DNA from: Burkholderia sp.
Lineage (GTDB): Bacteria > Pseudomonadota > Gammaproteobacteria > Burkholderiales > Burkholderiaceae
Direction: 5' to 3'
DNA length: 64,000 bases
Assembly (NCBI GenBank): GCA_031253835.1
Contig: JAIRVP010000048.1
Coordinates: forward strand, 124,001 to 188,000
Shown: positions 1-7,736 of the stretch, piece after piece
How positions within the stretch are numbered: the first letter of the stretch is position 1
How the letters are laid out: the number at the start of each line of letters is the position of its first letter
The notes under the pieces: generated by a model
What the model saw: only the letters and a program-made list of their open reading frames with translations
Told to the model about the DNA's origin: nothing
Databases searched by the model: none
Position numbers and translations under genes: made by a program

Positions 1-157
1 AGTTGTGGGTGCAACGAGGCGCGACGCCGCCCGGCGCGCACGTCGCGCGTCGGACCCTGGTACGGCGTGCGTCGAGTGTACCGCGGTGTCAGGACTGCAA
101 GAAGGGGCATGCAGAAGAGAGAAACCTGACGAATTGTAAGGTATCGGGGCGATCGAG

Positions 158-185
158 AAAACCCGCGCGGTTCGCCGGGCGGGTT
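158..185 (-). terminator. Possible Rho-independent terminator of the porin gene
   Basis: On the minus strand a 7-bp stem (arms 160-166 and 179-185, AACCCGC/GCGGGTT) is followed by a short run of four U. It lies about 110 nt after the porin stop codon. The U-run is short, so the call is weak. I see no gene in 1-297. Confidence 0.35.
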
Positions 186-297
186 GGCGGGACGCGAAAA
201 ACGCCGTGGCGAACGTCCATCGGGCGCCCGGACGGCGCACGCGGGATGCGCATCGTCCGGGGCGGCGGCAGCGCGCTGAAGGCGCCGCCGGGCAGGT

Positions 298-1485
298 TCA
301 GAACGTGACGGCGATGCCGGCCATGCCGACGAACTGGCCGTGCGTGGTCGACGGCGTGAGCTGCTGCGAATCGCCGACGATCGGTGCCGCGTCGACGATG
401 TGGCCGGCGCCTTGCGCGCCGAGCGTCCGGCCGCTCGAATGCGTGTACGCCTGCAGCGCATAGAGCGTCGTCCGCTTCGACAGGCTGTACGACTCCTTCA
501 GCGAGTACTGCTGGTAGCGTGCCGCGTTCGCGACGCCGTTCGCCTTCGACGCGAGCGTGTACGCGAACGCGCCGGCCACCGAGAACGCCGGCGTGAAGCG
601 GTACGCGGCGAGCGCGCCGTAGGTATTGAACACGGCCGTATCGGTGAACGCCGAGCCGTTGCCGGGCAGGTATTTCACGTTCGAGTAGTTGACGCCCAGC
701 GTCAGGTCGCCGAGCGTGTAGTTGCCGGCCGCCGCGACCTGCTCGACGGCCTTCGCGGTCAGGTAGCCCTGGTTCAGCACGGATACCGCGAAGCTGCCCG
801 ACGATGCGGTGGCCGGGTTCAGGAAGCCGGCGGGCGAGCCCGAGCTGTTGATCCGCAGGTAGCCGGCCGCGATCCCGATTGGTCCGTTCGCGTAGCGCAG
901 CGCGGCGCTGAACGTGTTGCCCTTGCCGGTCGCGCCGGCGATGCCGCCGAATGCGTACATCGCGCTCGCGGTCAGCCCCGCGAAGGTCGGCGACGTATAG
1001 GTGACCGAGTTGTTCACGCGGATCGTCGTGTCGAGGCCGTCGATGTCGCCCGGATGCGCGCCCGTCGCGCCGGTCAGCCAGCTGCTCGACGCGTACGGTC
1101 CGACGAACAGGAAGTAGGGCGTGTACTGGCGGCCGGCCGTCAGCGTGCCGTAGTGATCGTTGCGCAGGCCGACGAACGCCTGGCGGTTGAAGATCGTGCC
1201 GGCGGCGGCCTGCGCGCCCGTGTTCAGGTTGAAGCCGGACTGCAGGTCGAAAATCGCGTGCGTGCCGCCACCGAGATCCTCGTCGCCGCGCAGCCCGAAC
1301 TTCGACGCATACAGGTTGCCGTCGCGCATGTAGATGTTCGAGTGGCCCTGCTGGTTGTTCACGTACGCGATCGAATCGTCGACGACGCCGTACAGCGTCA
1401 CGCTGCTCTGCGCGTGGGCGGCGGTCGTGCCGAGCGAGGCGGCCGATAAAATCAGGATTGCATAGCGGTTGACGGGTGCTTTCAT
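298..1485 (-). CDS. Gram-negative trimeric porin (OmpC-like, Burkholderia type)
   Basis: Outer-membrane general diffusion porin of 395 aa. Residues 1-25 form a signal peptide (hydrophobic core ending AAHAQ), followed by the typical mature start SSVTLYGVVDDSI. The protein continues with porin features (FGLRGDEDLGGGTHAIFDLQ, NRQAFVGLR, LTAGRQ) and ends in the C-terminal Phe (AVTF) expected for barrel insertion. The ATG is preceded by GGAGAT on the minus strand. It lies 106 bp downstream of the GH31 gene on the same strand, so it may be the last gene of an MFS-GH31-porin operon and supply outer-membrane entry for the glycoside handled by those genes. Substrate specificity cannot be read from the sequence. 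Confidence 0.93.
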   Translation of the reverse strand: MKAPVNRYAILILSAASLGTTAAHAQSSVTLYGVVDDSIAYVNNQQGHSNIYMRDGNLYASKFGLRGDEDLGGGTHAIFDLQSGFNLNTGAQAAAGTIFNRQAFVGLRNDHYGTLTAGRQYTPYFLFVGPYASSSWLTGATGAHPGDIDGLDTTIRVNNSVTYTSPTFAGLTASAMYAFGGIAGATGKGNTFSAALRYANGPIGIAAGYLRINSSGSPAGFLNPATASSGSFAVSVLNQGYLTAKAVEQVAAAGNYTLGDLTLGVNYSNVKYLPGNGSAFTDTAVFNTYGALAAYRFTPAFSVAGAFAYTLASKANGVANAARYQQYSLKESYSLSKRTTLYALQAYTHSSGRTLGAQGAGHIVDAAPIVGDSQQLTPSTTHGQFVGMAGIAVTF

Positions 1486-1553
1486 TGTCGATCTCCAGAT
1501 CTCTTCATCTTTTCAACGGGGCGGGAGGCTGGGGCGCCTCCTCTGTGGCGGGC

Positions 1554-1577
1554 GGCGGGCCGCGCGAACGGCCCGCC
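1554..1577 (-). other. Intercistronic hairpin between GH31 gene and porin
   Basis: Perfect 8-bp stem (GGCGGGCC/GGCCCGCC) with an 8-nt loop, 15 nt from the GH31 stop codon, without a U-run. It could protect the upstream mRNA or attenuate transcription into the porin gene. Confidence 0.5.
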
Positions 1578-1591
1578 TGATCGGACTTGCT

Positions 1592-4012
1592 TCAGTGGTC
1601 GAACGCGACGACGATGCGGCGCCATGCGCCGTCAGGCGCGTCCTGCTCGACGCGCGCGCCGCGCACGGCGACGGGGCCTTGCAGCGAAGCAGGCAGCAGG
1701 AGCTCGACGCGCTCGGCCGGGCGGCCCGGGCGGCCGTCCCAGCGAACCGACACGCCGAGCACGCCCGACGCCTCGCGGCCGGTTTCGATTCGCCACAGTC
1801 CGTATTCGCCGTCGCGCCAGGCTTCCGTTTCGCCGTCGTCCTCGACGCATTCGCCGTACGCGACGCCGTCCTCGATGCGCGGCGCGACGAGGAAGCCGCG
1901 CGTGTCGGCGCGTGCGCCGAAATGCTGTTCCGCGACGTTCAGCGGCAGCACGCGGCCTTCGCGCAGCAGCATCACCGGCGCGTCGAGCGGCGCGGGCAGC
2001 GTCACGCTGGCGCCGCCGTCGAACGCCTGCGCGCTCGCGCAGCACATCCAGCGCGCGCCCGACGGCAGGTAGACCGTGCGCTCCGTCTGGCCGGGATCGA
2101 CGACCGGCGCGACGAGCAGCGCGTCGCCGAGCATCATGTCGTCGCATGCGTCGTAGCAGCGCGCGTCGCCGGGGAAATCGGCGAGGGTCGGCCGCAGCAC
2201 GGGCTCGTAGCGCGTCGTCGACAGCCACAGCAGGTGATAGAGGTAAGGCAGCAGCCGGTAGCGCTGCTTGATCAGCGACGCGACCTGCGCGGTGATCTCC
2301 GGATACATCCACGGCTCGTTGACGGTGCCGTCGTCGTTCCACGAATGGATGCTGAAGCGCGGCATGAAGATGCCGAACTGCACCCAGCGCAGCAGCAGCT
2401 CGGGCGACGGCGCGGGGCCGGAGAAACCGCCGATGTCGTGGCCGATGTTCGACACGCCCGACAGCGCGAGCCCGAGGCCCATCTTCAGGTTGTAGCGCAG
2501 CGTTTCCCACGACGTGTAGTTGTCGCCGGACCAGGTCTGCACGTAGCGCTGCATGCCGGCGCCGCCGGAGCGCGACACGAGGAACGGCCGCTGCGCCGGC
2601 GCGTGCGCGCGCTGCGCTTCGCGCGATGCACGCATCATCAGCATCGTCTGCAGCACCTTCGCCTCGCGCGCCGGGAACGGCTGGCCGAAGCCGTGCGCGG
2701 TCGCGTCGGGCGACCAGATCTCGTATTCGTTGTTGTCGTTCCAGGTCGACTCGATGCCGTAGTCGAGCAGCGCCGACGTGACCTGCTCGCGCCACCAGCG
2801 ATAAGCGTCCGGCTGTGTAAAGTCGATATAGGCGCCGACCTCGTCCCAGAACTGCACCCACGCGGGTTCGCCGGATGCCGAGCGGATCAGCAGCCCGCGC
2901 TGCGCGGCGTCGTCGAACGCAGGATGGTCGCGCAGCAGGCACGGCTTGATGTTCGCGCACAGGCGGATGCCGTGGTCGCGGTAGTGCTGCGCGAAGCCCT
3001 TCGCGTCCGGGAATTTGTCGCGGTTCCAGTTGAACACGTAGCGCTTCGCGCCGATCGACGTATAGCCCGACGACAGGTGGAACGAATCGCACAGGATGTC
3101 GTGCGTGTCGCACTGCTCGACGAACCGGTTCATCTGCTGCTGGGCGTCCGGCGCGTCGGTATAGCTCATCGTCGAGCCCGAGTAGCCGAGCCCCCATTTC
3201 GGCGTGCGCGCGGGGCGCCCGGTGAGCCACGTGAAGCGCCGCGCGGCCGCGAGCGGCGTGCCGGGCGACGCGATGAAGTAGTAGTCGAGATCGCCGTGCT
3301 CGGCGACGAAATAGCGGTACGGGCCGTGATAGTTGTCGAGCTCGCGGCCCATGTCGAACGCGCAGTCCGACAGCGTGTCGTAGAACAGCCCGAAGCCCTG
3401 GCAGGCGTCGGGCGACCACGTGATGTAAAACGGGATGTGCTTGTACAGCGGGTCCGTGTGCCTGGCGCTGTAGCCCATCGCGTCGATGTTGCGCATCTCG
3501 AAGCGCGCGCCGGTGCGGTCGAGTTCGCCCGCGCGTTCGCCGAGGCCGAACACCTTGTCGCCGCGCTCGCGGGCGACGTAGTGATACGCGCGGTCGTCCC
3601 ACCAGCCGAAGTTGTACGCCTGCGTCGCGCGGTCGGCGAGCGCGACGCGCCACGTACCGTCCGCGCCGCGCATCGACCACGTGCACTGGCCGCCTTGCCA
3701 GCGCACCGTGAGCCGGATCTGCGCGGTTTCGAGGTGCAGGCCGTCGCCGTCTTCGACGAGGGTGAAGGCGGGCAGCGCGAAGCCGTCGAGGTCGAGGCGG
3801 TCGCGGCCGTCGAGCGGCACGTCGTCGAGGCCCGGCGCGATCGTCCACGTGCGCGGGTTGCGCGCCGTCGCGTCGGGCAGCACGCGTACGCGCACGATAT
3901 CGTCCTCGAGCACGAAGATCTCGACGGTGGCGCCCGCATCGGACGCGAGCAGCACGCGGTTCGCGTGCTTGCCGGCGACGCGGAACACGGGCGGATGAAG
4001 GAGCGAAGTCAT
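1592..4012 (-). CDS. Glycoside hydrolase family 31 (alpha-glucosidase/alpha-xylosidase-like)
   Basis: Retaining glycosidase of 806 aa acting on alpha-linked glycosides. The GH31 nucleophile motif is WNDNNE with the catalytic Asp near residue 426, and the acid/base is in WSGDN near residue 497, followed by GHDIGGF. The N-terminal beta-sandwich and a C-terminal beta region (LPSGARW) are also seen. I chose ATG 4012, preceded by AGGA about 8 nt upstream, over a TTG 24 nt earlier. It starts 27 bp after the MFS stop, so the two are surely co-transcribed. No signal peptide, so the enzyme is probably cytoplasmic and acts on an imported sugar. The exact substrate is not predictable. Confidence 0.93.
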   Translation of the reverse strand: MTSLLHPPVFRVAGKHANRVLLASDAGATVEIFVLEDDIVRVRVLPDATARNPRTWTIAPGLDDVPLDGRDRLDLDGFALPAFTLVEDGDGLHLETAQIRLTVRWQGGQCTWSMRGADGTWRVALADRATQAYNFGWWDDRAYHYVARERGDKVFGLGERAGELDRTGARFEMRNIDAMGYSARHTDPLYKHIPFYITWSPDACQGFGLFYDTLSDCAFDMGRELDNYHGPYRYFVAEHGDLDYYFIASPGTPLAAARRFTWLTGRPARTPKWGLGYSGSTMSYTDAPDAQQQMNRFVEQCDTHDILCDSFHLSSGYTSIGAKRYVFNWNRDKFPDAKGFAQHYRDHGIRLCANIKPCLLRDHPAFDDAAQRGLLIRSASGEPAWVQFWDEVGAYIDFTQPDAYRWWREQVTSALLDYGIESTWNDNNEYEIWSPDATAHGFGQPFPAREAKVLQTMLMMRASREAQRAHAPAQRPFLVSRSGGAGMQRYVQTWSGDNYTSWETLRYNLKMGLGLALSGVSNIGHDIGGFSGPAPSPELLLRWVQFGIFMPRFSIHSWNDDGTVNEPWMYPEITAQVASLIKQRYRLLPYLYHLLWLSTTRYEPVLRPTLADFPGDARCYDACDDMMLGDALLVAPVVDPGQTERTVYLPSGARWMCCASAQAFDGGASVTLPAPLDAPVMLLREGRVLPLNVAEQHFGARADTRGFLVAPRIEDGVAYGECVEDDGETEAWRDGEYGLWRIETGREASGVLGVSVRWDGRPGRPAERVELLLPASLQGPVAVRGARVEQDAPDGAWRRIVVAFDH

Positions 4013-4039
4013 GAATGCGATTCCTGGTGAGGGCAAGGG

Positions 4040-5311
4040 TCAGGCGTGCCGTGCGAGCAGGCGTTCCTGCTTCGACTGCCCGCGGATCAGCACCGCGAGC
4101 AGCGTGACGCCGATGATGTCGAACAGGCCGAGGCACGCGAACAGCGGCGCATAGCCGATCTTGTCGGCGAGCGCGCCGACCAGCAGCGAGAAACCGAGGC
4201 CGCCGATCCACGCGGCCATCCCGGCGAAGCCGCTGGCCGTGCCGACTTCCTCGGGATCGAACACGTCGGCCGACAGCGTATTGACGAGCGCGGAGATCAT
4301 CTGGTGCGCGAAGCCGCCGACGCAGAACAGCGCGATGGCCGTGTACGGCGACGACACGAGACCGATCATCGCGGGCCCGAGCATCAGCACCGCGCCGAGC
4401 GCGACGCCGGCGACGCGCGACCACACCAGCGGCAGCTTGTAGCGTTTCGCGAGATACGGCGACAGGTAGCCGCCCGCGATGCCGCCGAGGTCGGCCGCGA
4501 GAAACGGCATCCACGCGAAGATCGCGATCTGCGCGAGCGCCATGTGGCGCTCGGTCGCGAGGTACAGCGGAATCCAGAAGCTGAAGGTCTGCCACGCGGG
4601 TTCCGCGAAGAAACGCGGCAGCGCGATGGCCCAGAAGCGCCGCGCGGTGACGACGTCGCGAATGCGGCGCTTCGATACGGGCGGCATCGTGGCCTGGCCG
4701 TCGCGGATCAGCGCGCGCTCCTGCGGCGTGATGCGCGGATGATCGGCCGGCGACCGGTATTGCGTGTACCAGAGCGCGGCCCACACGAAGCCGAGCGCGC
4801 CGGTGGCCATGAACGCGGCCTGCCAGCCGAACCGCATCGACAGGAACACGACGAGCGGCGGCGCGATCGCGGCGCCGAGCGACGTGCCCGCGTTGAAGTA
4901 GCCGACCGCGACGGACTTCTCGCGATCGGGAAACCATTCGGCGACGGCCTTCATCCCCGACGGAATCGCGGCGGCCTCGAACAGCCCGAGAAAGCCGCGC
5001 AGGATGCCGAGCGACAGCCAGCCCGACGCGAAGCCGTGCGCGACGCCGACCACCGACCAGAGCATCGCGAACAGCGCGAACCCGAGCCGCAGCCCGATCA
5101 GGTCGACGATGAACCCGCACACCGGCTGCATGATCGTGTAGCCGATCTGGAACGCGCCGACGATGTACGAATACTGCTGCGTCGAGATCGCGAACACCTG
5201 CTTGAGCTCGGGCGCGAGCACCGCGAGGGAGTTTCGAGCGAGGTAGTTGAGGATCGTGCCGAGACACACGAGCACGATGATCCACCAGCGCAACGCCTTG
5301 ACTGTCTTCAC
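4040..5311 (-). CDS. MFS transporter, anion:cation symporter/ExuT-like
   Basis: Inner-membrane secondary transporter of 423 aa with about 12 hydrophobic segments. The N-terminus (NYLARNSLAVLAPELK, then AFQIGYTIMQP) resembles the hexuronate transporter ExuT and related sugar-acid permeases of the ACS family. The loop RGFLGLFEAAAIPSGMKAV is the conserved MFS stretch of that group. A strong Shine-Dalgarno AGGAG precedes the ATG. It is first of the transporter-GH31-porin set, which suggests import of a glycoside, possibly one carrying an acidic sugar; that substrate idea is inference. Its promoter region has an 18-bp palindrome at 5365-5382. Confidence 0.9.
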   Translation of the reverse strand: MKTVKALRWWIIVLVCLGTILNYLARNSLAVLAPELKQVFAISTQQYSYIVGAFQIGYTIMQPVCGFIVDLIGLRLGFALFAMLWSVVGVAHGFASGWLSLGILRGFLGLFEAAAIPSGMKAVAEWFPDREKSVAVGYFNAGTSLGAAIAPPLVVFLSMRFGWQAAFMATGALGFVWAALWYTQYRSPADHPRITPQERALIRDGQATMPPVSKRRIRDVVTARRFWAIALPRFFAEPAWQTFSFWIPLYLATERHMALAQIAIFAWMPFLAADLGGIAGGYLSPYLAKRYKLPLVWSRVAGVALGAVLMLGPAMIGLVSSPYTAIALFCVGGFAHQMISALVNTLSADVFDPEEVGTASGFAGMAAWIGGLGFSLLVGALADKIGYAPLFACLGLFDIIGVTLLAVLIRGQSKQERLLARHA

Positions 5312-5364
5312 TGCTGTCTCCTGTCAGGCAGGGCAGGCGTGCGGCGCCTGCCCGATCCATGAGG

Positions 5365-5382
5365 GTTATCCGTCCGGATAAC
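5365..5382. promoter_or_regulatory. 18-bp perfect palindrome, probable operator of the MFS-GH31-porin operon
   Basis: GTTATCCG-TC-CGGATAAC, two perfect 8-bp arms around 2 bp, centred about 60 bp upstream of the MFS start codon. The size and symmetry fit a dimeric GntR- or LacI-type repressor site. No adjacent gene of those families is present, so the cognate regulator is unknown. Confidence 0.55.
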
Positions 5383-5454
5383 GTGTTTCGTTTTATTTGT
5401 ACGATGTCCGATCTTGATATGCGCCGGTTTTCCCGGTTTATATCGAAATTACGG

Positions 5455-5578
5455 TGTTCGAGCGAACATTTCGTCGTCATTGAATCGCTATGTTATCTGA
5501 CGACTGATCATTTTCGAACATCCTATGTTCGAATTCGAATCCGGTCAACGTGAATCTGCATTCGAACGAACGTGTTCG
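5455..5578. repeat. Cluster of TGTTCGAA/TTCGAACA inverted repeats
   Basis: Four related sites: TGTTCG-AG-CGAACA (5455-5468); TTCGAACAT-CCT-ATGTTCGAA, a perfect 9-3-9 palindrome (5513-5533); an overlapping TTCGAATTCGAA (5528-5539); and CGAAC-N6-GTTCG (5563-5578). They sit in the middle of the divergent promoter region and probably bind a transcription factor cooperatively. Confidence 0.5.
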
Positions 5579-5707
5579 GGGTTTTCCCGATGGGCGTGTG
5601 ACGGGGCGATCGGTGGCGAGCGACGGTGGCCGCGTGCCAACGGCCCGTGCGGCGGGCCGGAGCGATCGTTGAGTAGTGATCGGGCGCGCGAGAGGGCGTG
5701 ACAACCC

Positions 5708-5761
5708 TGATGAAAATTTATTTCTTTCCAGTCAGGAGATTGTGTAAATTGATTTTCATCA
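5708..5761. promoter_or_regulatory. Inverted-repeat operator upstream of the RpiR-family regulator
   Basis: TGATGAAAAT (5708-5717) and its exact reverse complement ATTTTCATCA (5752-5761), 34 bp apart. Each half continues into a TGAAAAT-N2-ATTT-like imperfect palindrome. It lies 20 bp before the chosen start of the RpiR gene, so autoregulation is likely. Confidence 0.55.
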
Positions 5762-5781
5762 TCCTTGCAACGACCCTTCGC

Positions 5782-6726
5782 ATGACGCCTCTCGTTCCAT
5801 ACGACGCCAGTCACGACGAACCCGCGATCGCCGAGCGGATCGCGTCGGCGATGCCGTTGATGACGCCGATCCACCGGCGCATGGGCGAATTCGTGCTCGC
5901 GAATCCGTTTCGCGCGGCGACGATGCGGATCGACGAACTCGCGCAGGCCGTGAATGCGTCGATCGCGACCGCGAACCGCTTCGCGAAGGCGCTCGGTTTC
6001 GACGGCTATCCGGCGATGCGCGCGGCGCTCGTGCGCGGCTTCGAGGCGACGCTCGGGCCGGTCGAACGGCTGCGTTCCGCTCAGGAGCTGGAGCCCGGCG
6101 TACGCGGCGCCGCCTGGATCGACGCGGTCTTCGACCAGGCGGCCGCCAACATCGAGAACACGCGCGCGCAACTGGATGCGGCCGACGTCGAGGCCGCGGT
6201 CGAGGCGATCGTCGGCGCGCGGCGCGTGCTGATCCTCGGCGCCGGATCGAGCGCGTTCCTCACCGGGCTGATGGAGCACGGGTTGTCCGTGTGCCACGAC
6301 AGCGTGCAGTCGCTCGCGCTGCTCGGCGGGCCTTCGCATGCGGCGCGGCGCCTGTATACGGCCGATTCGCGCGATCTCGTGATCGCGCTCGCGTTTCCGC
6401 GCTACGTGAAGGACACGGTCGAGCTGGCCCGCCGGGCGGCGGCGCGCGGCGCGCGCGTGCTCGGCATTTCCGACGGCCCGCAATCGCCGCTGGCGCCGAT
6501 CGCGTCGCTGAACCTTTACGTCAAGGCCGAACGACGTTTCGCGGCCACGTCGGAAGCCGCCGTGCTCACGATGATCGAGGCGCTGATCGATGCGGTCGCG
6601 CTGCGTACGCACCGGTCCGCGAAGTCCGCGGCCGAGATGACCGAATTCCTGCTGCCGTGGCTCGTGCAGCCGCAGGCGGCGTTGCCGGCCACCCACCCCT
6701 CTTCCTCACGTCCGAAAAAATCATGA
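5782..6726 (+). CDS. MurR/RpiR-family transcriptional regulator (HTH + SIS domain)
   Basis: Regulator of 314 aa. The N-terminal RpiR-type helix-turn-helix covers about residues 20-95 (RIDELAQAVNASIATANRF). The C-terminal SIS phosphosugar-binding domain covers about 125-260 (RRVLILGAGSSAFLTGLM). I chose ATG 5782; in-frame starts at 5698 and 5710 would put the operator inside the coding sequence and add a non-conserved hydrophobic stretch. Its stop overlaps the next ATG (ATGA), so it is translated with the peptide operon it presumably controls. SIS domains sense phosphosugars (MurNAc-6-P for MurR), which hints at cell-wall-derived peptides as substrates, but that is inference. Confidence 0.9.
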   Translation: MTPLVPYDASHDEPAIAERIASAMPLMTPIHRRMGEFVLANPFRAATMRIDELAQAVNASIATANRFAKALGFDGYPAMRAALVRGFEATLGPVERLRSAQELEPGVRGAAWIDAVFDQAAANIENTRAQLDAADVEAAVEAIVGARRVLILGAGSSAFLTGLMEHGLSVCHDSVQSLALLGGPSHAARRLYTADSRDLVIALAFPRYVKDTVELARRAAARGARVLGISDGPQSPLAPIASLNLYVKAERRFAATSEAAVLTMIEALIDAVALRTHRSAKSAAEMTEFLLPWLVQPQAALPATHPSSSRPKKS

Positions 6727-7709
6727 CTTCACCCGCGATCGTTGCGATTCACGGCGGCGCAGGCACGATCCTACGCGAGGCGATGGATACCGACACCGAA
6801 CGGCGGTACCGTGCGGAACTGACCGCGATCCTGGAGGCCGCGCAGCAGGTGCTGGCCGACGGCGGCAGCGCGCTCGATGCCGTGACCGTCGCGGTGCGGA
6901 TGCTCGAGGACTGTCCGCTGTTCAACGCCGGGCGCGGCGCGGTCTACACGGCCGAAGGCAAGCACGAACTCGACGCGGCGATCATGGACGGCGCGATGCT
7001 CGGCGCCGGCGCGATCTGCTGCGCGACGCGCGTGCGCAATCCCGTGCTCGCCGCGCGACGCGTGATGGAGGCGAGCGAACACGTGCTGTTCGCCGGCGCG
7101 GGCGCCGATGCGTTCGCGGCCGCGCAGGGGCTCGAACTCGCGGAACCCGGCTACTTCGACACCGAAGCACGTCACGCGCAGTGGCTCAAGGCGCGCGCGG
7201 CGGCCGGCGCGATGCTCGACCACGATGCGGCGACGTTCGCGTTCGGCAAGTCGCAACCGGCCGAGCCGCTCGATCCGGACCGCAAGCTCGGCACGGTCGG
7301 CGCGGTCGCATGCGACCTGCACGGCCACATCGCGGCGGCGACGTCGACGGGCGGCATCACGAACAAGCAGCCGGGGCGGGTGGGCGATTCGCCGATCATC
7401 GGCGCGGGCTGCTATGCGGACGACGCGACCTGCGCCGTCTCGTCGACGGGCACCGGCGAGATGTTCATCCGCCTCGCGACCGCGCATGACGTCGCCGCGC
7501 AGATCGCGTATCGCGGCGCGTCGCTCGCCGACGCCGCGCACGATGTCGTGATGAACAAGCTGCCGCGCCTCGCCGGCCGCGGCGGGCTCGTCGCGGTCGA
7601 TGCGCACGGCAACGTCGCGATGCCGTTCAACACCGAAGGGATGTACCGCGGCTACGCGCGCGTCGGCGAAGCGCCGGTCATCGGCATCTACCGCGACGAC
7701 GCGGCCTGA
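6723..7709 (+). CDS. iaaA: Isoaspartyl peptidase / L-asparaginase (Ntn hydrolase)
   Basis: Plant-type asparaginase of 328 aa that hydrolyses isoAsp-X dipeptides and L-Asn. The precursor is expected to self-cleave before the nucleophile Thr191 in the motif KLGTVGAVACD. Other family features are AIHGGAG at residues 8-14, the FNAGRGAVY segment near 67-75, and STGGITNKQPGRVGDSPI after the nucleophile. The ATG overlaps the regulator stop. It is followed 27 bp later by the peptide importer ATPase, the same association as iaaA-gsiABCD in E. coli. Imported glutathione-like or isopeptide substrates would be cleaved in the cytoplasm. Confidence 0.95.
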   Translation: MTSPAIVAIHGGAGTILREAMDTDTERRYRAELTAILEAAQQVLADGGSALDAVTVAVRMLEDCPLFNAGRGAVYTAEGKHELDAAIMDGAMLGAGAICCATRVRNPVLAARRVMEASEHVLFAGAGADAFAAAQGLELAEPGYFDTEARHAQWLKARAAAGAMLDHDAATFAFGKSQPAEPLDPDRKLGTVGAVACDLHGHIAAATSTGGITNKQPGRVGDSPIIGAGCYADDATCAVSSTGTGEMFIRLATAHDVAAQIAYRGASLADAAHDVVMNKLPRLAGRGGLVAVDAHGNVAMPFNTEGMYRGYARVGEAPVIGIYRDDAA

Positions 7710-7736
7710 ATCCGGATCGCACGAGGAGAACCCCGC

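Larger units (their letters stand above)
5312..5781. promoter_or_regulatory. Divergent intergenic region between MFS/GH31 operon and RpiR/peptide operon
   Basis: A 470-bp gene-free region that is AT-richer than its flanks. It contains an 18-bp perfect palindrome near the MFS gene, a group of TGTTCGAA-type inverted repeats in the middle (5455-5578), and a 10-bp inverted repeat close to the RpiR gene. Several apparent ORFs crossing it have no recognisable product. Confidence 0.7.

Noticed and set aside
1632..5480. A 1282-residue minus-strand open frame across the GH31 and MFS genes
   Set aside because: It is an Arg/Ala-rich shadow frame typical of high-GC DNA; the overlapping frames carry clear GH31 and MFS motifs.
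5513..5578. CGAAC...GTTCG elements as LexA/SOS boxes
   Set aside because: They look like the Gram-positive DinR box but spacing is wrong (7 and 6 nt instead of 4), and beta-proteobacterial LexA uses CTGT-N8-ACAG.
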